Assembly: GCA_910579645.1 (NCBI GenBank)
Contig: CAJTVK010000185.1
Coordinates: 1-6,370, forward strand
Direction of reading: 5' to 3'
Source: an uncultured Lachnospiraceae bacterium
GTDB lineage: Bacteria > Bacillota > Clostridia > Lachnospirales > Lachnospiraceae
Length of the DNA stretch: 6,370 bases
The notes under the pieces were generated by a model. That model did no database searches, was not told the origin of the DNA, and saw nothing but the letters and a program-made list of their open reading frames with translations. The translations under genes and the position numbers were made by a program. How positions within the stretch are numbered: position 1 is the first letter of the stretch; each line of letters starts with the position of its first letter. Positions 1 to 5,660 of this stretch are shown in pieces.

Positions 1-1550
1 ACGCAGCACTGGCGCAAAAAGCAGGTGCTGAATTCACCGTTATTTCCGAAATGCAGTACTAAGCTCTTCCTGGAATACAGCAGGAATTTATAGAAAGACG
101 CCTGCACCAAATCCGTGCCTCCGGCAGCATCCGACAGCACAAGACATGCCTCCGGCCACGCGCTCTGCAAGGCAGGATGTTCCTTCCCCAACACATACCG
201 CCGCAGACGGCGAAGGAATTTTTCCTCCTGCACCTCCGCTGCGGTAAAGGCATGGGCAATGGTACGTTTTTCCTCTCCCGTCACATCATCGTCGAACGCA
301 TATCTGCCGAACGCCGCCGCTTCTCCCTTGGACGGACGCCCCATCAAGGAAGACAGCAGACGGGACAGCACCGGGCGGATATCCCGATGTTTATCCGTTC
401 CCGCCAAAATTCCCCGAGATTTTTGTTTCTCTCCCGCAGAAGTCTCCCGAAACCCTTGTCTCGTTCCCGCAGAAATCTCACCAATCTCTTGCCTCGTTCC
501 CGCAGAAATTATCTGCGGCATGCTTCCGTCGGCTTTCCCCACCTGCTTCACATAGCACTCCGCATACCGGAGCAGAATGGCCAGCCCGGCTTGAATCCTC
601 TTCCGGTTCGGATTTCCCTCCGCAGCGAAAACCGGCCCCAGCCTGCCCTCCTGCCAACGGTATCCTTTCGCCATCCCTTCCGGGGAACTGAAAACACACT
701 CAAATAAATTATTGCAGAAAAAAGCCTTTCTGCAGTTCCCATGCTCCGGCGCAAAATACCAAGGATGATACGTCCCCGGATCCATGCCTTCCGCATATTC
801 ATATAAGCCGAAATAATATCCCTCTATTTTCTTACGGCATCCCGCACTTTCCAGCAGACGCTGTAGGCTCCGCTGCATGCTTCCCGTCCACCCGCTGTCC
901 ACCAGCGCAAAAGGAACCTCCTCCAACAGCCCCTCCTGCCGCAGATAGCCGATTACATAGGAATATTCCTCTTCCGCATGTGCCGCCATCCGTTCCATAA
1001 AAAGCGGATTGGCCTTCAGCCGCGGCTTCATAGCTTTTATCTGTTCATAGCTGAGCGGGCGGCGCATTTCATGCCCAAGCCCCATATAGCTTGCGGCCGC
1101 AAGGGCTTCCTCCCTGTCCAGTCCGCCCCGCCCCAGCATTTTCTCCAAAGTTACCTTCATGCCGCCCAGACAGATATATTCCAAGCTTTCTTCTCCAAGC
1201 AGCCGATACTCCCCGCTCCTCAGAGCCATGCGGGAACAATATAAATACCTGCATTCCAACGGAAGCTTCCATGCACTGCATAAATATTCAGCGGTCAAAT
1301 ACATCATATAACCGTCCCGGGCAAGAAAATAAAGCCGGCGTTTCCCACTTTTAAGCGCATCCTCCAGCACCCATAGAACATAGCTAAACAGTGCCGGCGC
1401 AAGCACATAGCAGAACGCCGCCCGCCAAGGCTCCCTGCCCGCCCCTGTTTCCGCTTCCCGATATACCTGCTCCGAACATCTATACAACAGTGGATGTCCC
1501 TTCCAAATTCTCCGATACTGCTTTCTTTTTTCTCCAATCCCATTTCTCAT
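1..1550 (-). CDS. COG5610/HAD-like surface-polysaccharide locus protein, 3' end beyond window
   Basis: Hand translation of the minus strand from the ATG at 1550 is open for 516 codons to the window edge, so the C-terminus is missing. Residues 41-90 contain a hydrophobic stretch followed by 'RRLYFLARDGYMM' (71-83). Residues 214-232 contain 'FALVDSGWTGSMQRSL', and 'GYYFGLYEYAEG' follows at 244-255. From memory of the family, these blocks match the second half of COG5610 proteins ('predicted hydrolase, HAD superfamily'), which sit among glycosyltransferases in capsule and rhamnan-type loci; their biochemical role is not established. The usual N-terminal HAD nucleophile motif (DxFDT) is absent, so phosphatase activity should not be assumed. 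Residues 348-391 are a four-unit 11-residue repeat. The start is the only ATG after an in-frame TGA near 1607, and AGGA lies 8 nt upstream. It overlaps the end of the GT2 gene by 71 bp. Coding status is firm; the family call is moderate. Confidence 0.8.
   Translation of the reverse strand, partial: MRNGIGEKRKQYRRIWKGHPLLYRCSEQVYREAETGAGREPWRAAFCYVLAPALFSYVLWVLEDALKSGKRRLYFLARDGYMMYLTAEYLCSAWKLPLECRYLYCSRMALRSGEYRLLGEESLEYICLGGMKVTLEKMLGRGGLDREEALAAASYMGLGHEMRRPLSYEQIKAMKPRLKANPLFMERMAAHAEEEYSYVIGYLRQEGLLEEVPFALVDSGWTGSMQRSLQRLLESAGCRKKIEGYYFGLYEYAEGMDPGTYHPWYFAPEHGNCRKAFFCNNLFECVFSSPEGMAKGYRWQEGRLGPVFAAEGNPNRKRIQAGLAILLRYAECYVKQVGKADGSMPQIISAGTRQEIGEISAGTRQGFRETSAGEKQKSRGILAGTDKHRDIRPVLSRLLSSLMGRPSKGEAAAFGRYAFDDDVTGEEKRTIAHAFTAAEVQEEKFLRRLRRYVLGKEHPALQSAWPEACLVLSDAAGGTDLVQASFYKFLLYSRKSLVLHFGNNGEFSTCFLRQCC
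378..509 (-). repeat. 33-bp in-frame tandem repeat (four units)
   Basis: Four consecutive 33-bp units run 509-477, 476-444, 443-411 and 410-378 on the minus strand. Each encodes 11 residues beginning I/T-S/L-A-G. Units 1 and 2 are closest, sharing 'ATTTCTGCGGGAACGAG' and the peptide ISAGTRQ; units 3 and 4 have diverged (TSAGEKQ, ILAGTDK). The repeat lies between the conserved N-terminal region and the C-terminal part of the COG5610-like gene, and looks like a hydrophilic linker. Unit length is a multiple of three, so copy-number change would lengthen or shorten the linker without a frameshift. Confidence 0.85.
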
Positions 1551-2373
1551 GTCCGATATCCTGCCTGTGATACAGTTTCCTTGCCCTCCAGATCAGCCCG
1601 TCGGGCACAGCCGCCGCCAAAAGAGGGCGGATTACATAAAGCCACCCGAAAGGGTAAAGAATTCCCAGTTCCTTAAAGTTCCTGTGCCGAATACGCATTT
1701 CGTCCATCCGGTAACGGAATTTCCTCTTGGCATAGGAATCTCTGTCTTCCCGGTAATAAAATAAATCTTCCTGAATATTCTCTCCCCGGTACCCCAGCTT
1801 ATGCAGGCGCATGAACAGCTCATAATCCTCGCACCGCCAGTTTTCCTTGGAATCTCTATATGTATTGCCGTCCTGAAAAACCTCCCGCCGGATCATCACC
1901 GTAGGATGGATGAAAGGCGAACACTTCAGAAAAGATTTCCTATCCGGCTTTTCCGGCATCCTCCGGCAGCCCCACACGCCGCTGCCGTCCATCAGCTTGG
2001 CGTTGCATCCTACATAAGCAACCTCCGGATGACTTTCCATAAACTCATACTGTACCTGCAGACGGGAATCCGCACTGATATCATCGTCGTCCATTCTGGC
2101 CAGATATCTCCCTTCCGCCACATCAATACATGTGTTCAGCGAATACGCAAGCCCATGATTCCTTGCACTGTTTATCACCCTGACCCGCTTGTCCGTCTGC
2201 TCAAACTTCCTCAGTCCTTCAGCCAATTCTTTCTCGGAGCCGTCATTATAAATGATAAACTCAAAGTCCGTAAAGCTTTGCCGCAAGATGGAGTGAACGG
2301 CTTCTTCCAGACGCTTTTTGTCCTTCTGGTTATAAACGCTCATGATTACACTGATTGCCGGCCTTTTATCCAT
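1480..2373 (-). CDS. GT2 family glycosyltransferase
   Basis: A 297-residue inverting family 2 glycosyltransferase that would transfer a sugar from a nucleotide-sugar donor to a growing glycan at the cytoplasmic face of the membrane. The GT-A fold signature is complete: 'ISVIMSVYNQ' at 7-16, the 'YNDGS' nucleotide-binding Asp at 42-46, the metal-binding 'RMDDDD' at 93-98, 'FIHPTVMIR' at 154-162, and a 'CEDYEL' block at 181-186 that carries the likely catalytic acidic pair. Residues 240-265 (PFGWLYVIRPLLAAAVPDGL and onward) are hydrophobic to amphipathic and may dock on the membrane. The start is the ATG at 2373 with AGGGA 6 nt upstream. It follows the GT4 gene by 18 bp and its last 71 bp overlap the next gene, so translation is probably coupled. 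The donor and acceptor sugars cannot be told from sequence. Confidence 0.93.
   Translation of the reverse strand: MDKRPAISVIMSVYNQKDKKRLEEAVHSILRQSFTDFEFIIYNDGSEKELAEGLRKFEQTDKRVRVINSARNHGLAYSLNTCIDVAEGRYLARMDDDDISADSRLQVQYEFMESHPEVAYVGCNAKLMDGSGVWGCRRMPEKPDRKSFLKCSPFIHPTVMIRREVFQDGNTYRDSKENWRCEDYELFMRLHKLGYRGENIQEDLFYYREDRDSYAKRKFRYRMDEMRIRHRNFKELGILYPFGWLYVIRPLLAAAVPDGLIWRARKLYHRQDIGHEKWDWRKKKAVSENLEGTSTVV
1559..1562 (-). promoter_or_regulatory. Ribosome-binding site of the COG5610-like gene
   Basis: AGGA (within GCAGGAT) lies 8 nt upstream of the ATG at 1550 and inside the GT2 coding sequence. It supports a start that overlaps the upstream gene rather than one downstream of the GT2 stop at 1480, where no ATG is available in this frame until residue 82. 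Confidence 0.6.
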
Positions 2374-2391
2374 ATTTTGTCCCTTTTCCTT

Positions 2392-3564
2392 TTACCCTGC
2401 ACCGGGATATGCACTCTCTTTCCCGGCCATCCGCCGGTACACCTTGCGCATAATCCGGTCAGTCTCCTGCAAGTCAAACTTTTCCGCACGTTCCATGCAG
2501 GCTCTGCCCATCCGTCTCCTGCCTTCCGCCTCTTCCGCCATAAGGGATATGGCCTTTGCATATTCCTCTGTGGTCCCGCCGGCACATACATAGCCTGTCA
2601 CCCCATCGGCCATATATTCCCTTGTCCCCCGGCAGTCGGAAGTAATCAGCGGAATCCCGCCCGCCATGGCCTCTATAGCCGCAATGCCCAATCCCTCCCT
2701 TTTGGAAGGAAAAGCAAAACAATCCGCACACTGCAGCATATCCGGGATGTCCCGCCGGAACCCGAATAAAGTAAACTGCCTGCCAATGCCCAGTTCCTCC
2801 GCCAGCCTGCCGAGATATTCTGCCCGTTCCCCTTTTCCGCAGATTCCGTAATGTATTCCCGGATTTCCCAGCTTTGCAATGGCACGGAGTATCACTTCAT
2901 GATTTTTATTCCTATTCAATTCCCCCACCGACAATATGTAAAATACGTCTTCCCCAATGCCCAGCCTCTGCCGCATGGCACTTCTGCAGTTCGGTTCCTT
3001 TCTGAACTGCTGCGTGCATACCCCCACACCGGGAATCTGCACCCTCATGCCCTTTTTCTTTCTCAGCCGGAAAGCGGAAGCCATTTCATAATCTTCCCTG
3101 TTAATCGTAATCAGGCAGTCCGTGACTCTTGCCAGCAAAGCCTCCGCCGGATAAAAAAGCAGCCAGTTTATCCACGGGGCTCCCTTATAGAAATGAAAGC
3201 CATGGGCGGTGTAAATCACCTTTACCTTCTGCCTGCGGCAGACAGCTGCCGCCAGCCGCCCAAGCGCCCCTCCCATAGGATTATGGCAATGCAGCAATTC
3301 AATCTTTTCCGACCTGATAATCTTACATATCTGCAAAAATGCTTTAAAGTTCCGCACCGGATGAACCGGCGATTTTTCTATATCTATCTGGTAGAGTTTT
3401 ATTCCTCTCCGTTTCAGTTCCTCTTTGTCTGATACATAAACCGGATTGCGGAAATTGGAAGCATAGCAAAGTTCACAGCCCATATCCTTCAATATCTTAG
3501 CATCATTCATCTCAAACTGAGATAAAAAACCGCTTATGGTCGTTATAATTAAGACTTTTTTCAT
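2392..3564 (-). CDS. GT4 family glycosyltransferase, EpsD-like
   Basis: A 390-residue retaining GT-B glycosyltransferase. The N-terminal acceptor domain starts 'MKKVLIITTISGFLSQF' and contains 'LLHCHNPMGGALGRLAA' (90-106) and 'VIYTAHGFHFYKGAPWINW' (116-134). This block is characteristic, from memory, of EpsD-like exopolysaccharide glycosyltransferases. The C-terminal donor domain starts near 'ILSVGELNRNKN' (210-221), has 'FGFRRDIP' (267-274), and carries the E-X7-E motif at E290/E298 followed by 'AMAGGIPLITSD'. An ATG 21 codons upstream (3627) is in frame. I prefer 3564 because AGGGAG lies 6 nt before it and the protein then opens directly with the family's first beta strand. It is the first gene of the close GT4-GT2-COG5610-like set. 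Specific sugar unknown. Confidence 0.93.
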   Translation of the reverse strand: MKKVLIITTISGFLSQFEMNDAKILKDMGCELCYASNFRNPVYVSDKEELKRRGIKLYQIDIEKSPVHPVRNFKAFLQICKIIRSEKIELLHCHNPMGGALGRLAAAVCRRQKVKVIYTAHGFHFYKGAPWINWLLFYPAEALLARVTDCLITINREDYEMASAFRLRKKKGMRVQIPGVGVCTQQFRKEPNCRSAMRQRLGIGEDVFYILSVGELNRNKNHEVILRAIAKLGNPGIHYGICGKGERAEYLGRLAEELGIGRQFTLFGFRRDIPDMLQCADCFAFPSKREGLGIAAIEAMAGGIPLITSDCRGTREYMADGVTGYVCAGGTTEEYAKAISLMAEEAEGRRRMGRACMERAEKFDLQETDRIMRKVYRRMAGKESAYPGAG

Positions 3565-3570
3565 CCCATG

Positions 3571-3576
3571 CTCCCT
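3571..3576 (-). promoter_or_regulatory. Ribosome-binding site that sets the GT4 start
   Basis: AGGGAG, within AAAGGGAG, lies 6 nt upstream of the ATG at 3564. The in-frame ATG at 3627 has no comparable site, so the 390-residue product is preferred over the 411-residue one. Confidence 0.75.
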
Positions 3577-3610
3577 TTGAAAGCCTTCCCCGTCTCCGGC
3601 AGTCCGATTC

Positions 3611-3660
3611 TGCCGCAAAGCCGCCAACTGCGGCCAATGCCATTACGTTAAGCTGCGGCC
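3611..3660 (-). repeat. GGCCGCAG direct repeats with overlapping inverted repeats in the operon leader
   Basis: GGCCGCAG occurs twice on the minus strand (3660-3653 and 3635-3628). The downstream copy can pair two ways: GCCGC with GCGGC across a 5-nt loop (AGTTG), or GCCGCA with the later TGCGGC. These are mutually exclusive small stems just upstream of the GT4 ribosome-binding site. The pattern is visible; a regulatory role is only a possibility, and GC-rich chance pairing is a fair alternative. Confidence 0.3.
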
Positions 3661-3673
3661 ATATCATTTTTTT

Positions 3674-3705
3674 GGGGCGGCTGGCTATCCCTAACCGTCC
3701 GCCCC
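3674..3705 (-). promoter_or_regulatory. Compound hairpin in the leader of the glycosyltransferase operon
   Basis: On the minus strand GGGGCGG pairs with CCGCCCC (7 bp). Inside this, after a 2x2 internal loop (AC/AG), GGTTA pairs with TAGCC around the tetraloop GGGA, which fits the GNRA pattern. The inner stem has a G-U wobble on the minus strand that becomes a C-A mismatch on the plus strand, so the fold favours RNA made in the operon direction. It is followed by A7, not a T tract, so it is not an ordinary intrinsic terminator in either direction. It sits 110 nt upstream of the GT4 start. The rest of the 244-bp gap (3565-3808) has further GC-rich repeats but no promoter I would defend. The role is unknown. 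Confidence 0.45.
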
Positions 3706-3808
3706 GCCACACTTGGTTTCATGCAAATCACATTTTCCTATTCCACAGACCTTCCGGCGTGCCCGAATCATCCTTTCCCGTTCTGCCGCCCTTCAGTCCT
3801 TGTCCGTC

Positions 3809-4357
3809 TTACGGAACTGCCACAAATGCAATGGCTCCCGATTTCTGCAGATTAAGCACTACATGGTCTTCCCGTACTTCCACTACTTCCACTTCCACCC
3901 ATTCGCCGTTTATATACTGCTTTGCAACAATCTTCGTTCCCTTTGCCAAGCCTTTCAGATAAAAATTAACCGTAGCGACATTATAGTTTGCATTAGGTAT
4001 GCTGATGGAAACTACGTTCAGGAGATTCCCGCCAAGGGCCGCTGCCTGGCTGACTGCCTCTGCCGCCATGTTTTTGTCCACCTTGGATAAGGTTGCCGTT
4101 AAATTGGTAGCAACACCGTTCACAATAATTTTACCGCCCTGTCCTACAGGCATGGCATTTTCAACCCCGGGCGTATCCACAACCGCATTGTTGAAATATT
4201 CCCCGGCTGTCATGCCCCGGTCCGCGGCTTCCTGCGCCTGGCTTGCATTCTGAAACCCTGCCGATGCCAACACTGCCTGTGCCGAAGGGCTGGTTGCCGA
4301 TACCGTAGCGGAACACAGCAATACGGAAGCGCCCAATAAAGCAATAAATTTTCTCAT
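3809..4357 (-). CDS. Small secreted protein of unknown function
   Basis: A 182-residue protein with a textbook signal peptide: MRKF, a hydrophobic core to about residue 16, then 'ATVSA' with predicted cleavage after A21. There is no lipobox, LPXTG sorting signal or later membrane segment, so the mature product of about 161 residues should be released or held at the wall non-covalently. The mature N-terminal half (22-110) is rich in Ala, Asn and Gln and probably helical. The C-terminal part (about 111-182) alternates hydrophobic and polar residues ('VVSISIPNANYNVATVNFYL', 'KIVAKQYINGEWVEVEVVEV') and looks like a small beta domain ending 'SGAIAFVAVP'. AAGGAG lies 10 nt before the ATG. It sits between the LCP gene and the glycosyltransferases on the same strand. 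I do not recognise the family and assign no function. Confidence 0.88.
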   Translation of the reverse strand: MRKFIALLGASVLLCSATVSATSPSAQAVLASAGFQNASQAQEAADRGMTAGEYFNNAVVDTPGVENAMPVGQGGKIIVNGVATNLTATLSKVDKNMAAEAVSQAAALGGNLLNVVSISIPNANYNVATVNFYLKGLAKGTKIVAKQYINGEWVEVEVVEVREDHVVLNLQKSGAIAFVAVP

Positions 4358-4428
4358 ACTCCCATTTCTCCTTTCTTTTTACCGAAAATGAAAAATTTCC
4401 TAAGTGTGGTCTATATCAACATCAATGA

Positions 4429-4441
4429 TGCCAATACCTGC
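4429..4441. other. LCP-secreted protein intergenic gap (4358-4444): no clear promoter or terminator
   Basis: The 87-bp gap holds the AAGGAG site of the secreted-protein gene at 4368-4373 and a short CATCA-N-TGATG palindrome near 4420-4430. No T-tract hairpin follows the LCP stop, and I find no well-spaced -35/-10 pair, so read-through from the LCP gene is plausible. Confidence 0.2.
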
Positions 4442-4444
4442 ATT

Positions 4445-5548
4445 TTACGGGCTGCTGTCAATCGGCTCATAAAATATCTCAATCATCAGCCGGTACAGCG
4501 CATCCTCATCCACATAAAACTCCTCAAATTCCTCCCCCTGCACCGTTTCCCCCTGCATTGAATGAAACTGATCCATACTGAACTTATAATCTGCCGCCAG
4601 CCCGGCCAGATACACCACCTCATCCACCGAAATATCCGTCACCATCTGCTCCGTCACTGCATTGTACAGTTCCAGCACCAACGTAAAATCCGCTTTCACC
4701 GCACTTTTCGTTTTCTTTATCCATTCTCCCAGAAACTGCTGCTGTCTGGCCAGCCGCTTATCCGCAGAGCCTACCGCGTCCACATCCCTGTACCGCACAT
4801 AAGAATAAGCCTTCCTGCCGTCCAGAAGAACCGTTTCCCCTTCATTTACCACATAGTCGCCCAACGTCTCATCCTGTATTGCCGACGTAACGTCCTCCAA
4901 AGACGTCAGCTCAATTCCTCCGATTAAATCCGTCAGCGTAATAATCGCATCCATATTTACCGCACAGTACCCATGAATCGGCAGGCTGTAAAAAAGATTC
5001 CTCACTGCCTCCACCTGATATTCGCAGCTTTCCTCCACCCCGTTGCCAAACCCATGCTGCACCGCAATCTGCGCCTGCACCGTGGAAATATATTCACCGG
5101 AACTGTCATACAGCTTAATATCCGTCATGGCATTCCTGTTTACGCTGATTACATGAAAAGCTTTTTCCTTCGGATTGAGCACAAGCAAAAACAAAGCGTC
5201 TGCCTGCCCCCCGTCGGTTCCTTCCGCCACTTCCTGCACCCGGTTATCCTTATCGATTCCCATAAACAGAAAGGTCATGATATCCTCATTGTAAGCATAT
5301 ACCTTATCCTCATATTTTACCCAGCCCGGCTCCCACTCTTCCTGCTCTTCCAAGCCTTGCTGCGTACCGGCCTCCGCCATCTGAGGCACCATATTTTCTT
5401 CTTTCTTTCTCAGGCTTCTCTTCCCGCTGGCCCATACAGCCGCAAGAGAAAGCACAATAACAACTGCTATTGCCAATATGCTGCCGCATACTGCTGCCCA
5501 AACTTTTGCTTTATTTCTTTTTGCCTTTTTTCTTTTTGCTGCTCTCAC
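4445..5548 (-). CDS. LCP (LytR-CpsA-Psr) family membrane protein, glycopolymer attachment
   Basis: LCP proteins transfer undecaprenyl-linked glycopolymers (teichoic acids, capsules, secondary wall polysaccharides) to peptidoglycan outside the membrane. This one has a very basic N-terminus (VRAAKRKKAKRNKAK), one transmembrane helix (about 17-40), then an extracellular LCP domain. The domain shows 'FMGID' (95-99), 'GQADALFLLVLNP' (114-126, usual R/S-D-T/A site), 'VISVNRNAMTDI' (133-144), 'NMDAIITLTDLIGGIEL' (198-214) and 'SYVRYRD' (249-255) followed by 'DKRLARQQQFL' (263-273). Residue 139 is Asn where the SxPRDT/NRDTM motif normally has Asp, although Arg138 is kept. The GTG at 5548 was chosen because GAGG lies 7 nt upstream. 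The in-frame ATG at 5632 would add 28 residues but has no nearby ribosome-binding site. No LytR_C domain follows. Its place before glycosyltransferase genes fits attachment of the locus's polymer. Confidence 0.9.
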   Translation of the reverse strand: MRAAKRKKAKRNKAKVWAAVCGSILAIAVVIVLSLAAVWASGKRSLRKKEENMVPQMAEAGTQQGLEEQEEWEPGWVKYEDKVYAYNEDIMTFLFMGIDKDNRVQEVAEGTDGGQADALFLLVLNPKEKAFHVISVNRNAMTDIKLYDSSGEYISTVQAQIAVQHGFGNGVEESCEYQVEAVRNLFYSLPIHGYCAVNMDAIITLTDLIGGIELTSLEDVTSAIQDETLGDYVVNEGETVLLDGRKAYSYVRYRDVDAVGSADKRLARQQQFLGEWIKKTKSAVKADFTLVLELYNAVTEQMVTDISVDEVVYLAGLAADYKFSMDQFHSMQGETVQGEEFEEFYVDEDALYRLMIEIFYEPIDSSP

Positions 5549-5554
5549 GCATAT

Positions 5555-5560
5555 CCCTCG
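5555..5560 (-). promoter_or_regulatory. Ribosome-binding site supporting a GTG start for the LCP gene
   Basis: CGAGGG ends 6 nt before the GTG at 5548. The alternative ATG at 5632 has only AAGGAA about 19 nt upstream, which is too far for normal use. Both starts are in frame and leave the transmembrane helix and LCP domain unchanged. Confidence 0.5.
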
Positions 5561-5660
5561 GTTATGTATGTTTTCCTCCGCAGACGGCACGTCCTGCGGA
5601 TATGTCCTATTTACGTTTCCTTGTGCCGGCATAGAAAACCGACAGACAGTTTCCTTCTGC

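Noticed and set aside
115..707. Overlapping plus-strand open frames with repeated 'VPAEI' or 'SRRN' peptides
   Set aside because: The repetitive peptides come from the antisense of the 33-bp repeat in the minus-strand COG5610-like gene.
1304..1543. 79-codon minus-strand open frame
   Set aside because: It is out of frame with the COG5610-like gene that covers the same DNA, and the family motifs are only in the other frame.
1801..2769. 322-codon open frame on the plus strand
   Set aside because: It lies opposite the GT2 and GT4 genes, has no recognisable domain and no fitting ribosome-binding site; it is a mirror-frame artefact.
3661..3710. Intrinsic terminator after the secreted-protein gene
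   Set aside because: The stem is strong, but it is followed by A7 on the transcribed strand; on the plus strand the T7 precedes the stem. Neither is a terminator layout.
3565..3808. Known riboswitch (for example c-di-GMP type)
   Set aside because: The GC-rich stems do not contain the conserved core bases I know for that class, and no other class is recognisable by eye.
4420..4430. CATCA-N-TGATG palindrome as an operator
   Set aside because: It is only 5 bp per arm, occurs once, and has no well-placed promoter beside it; chance is sufficient.
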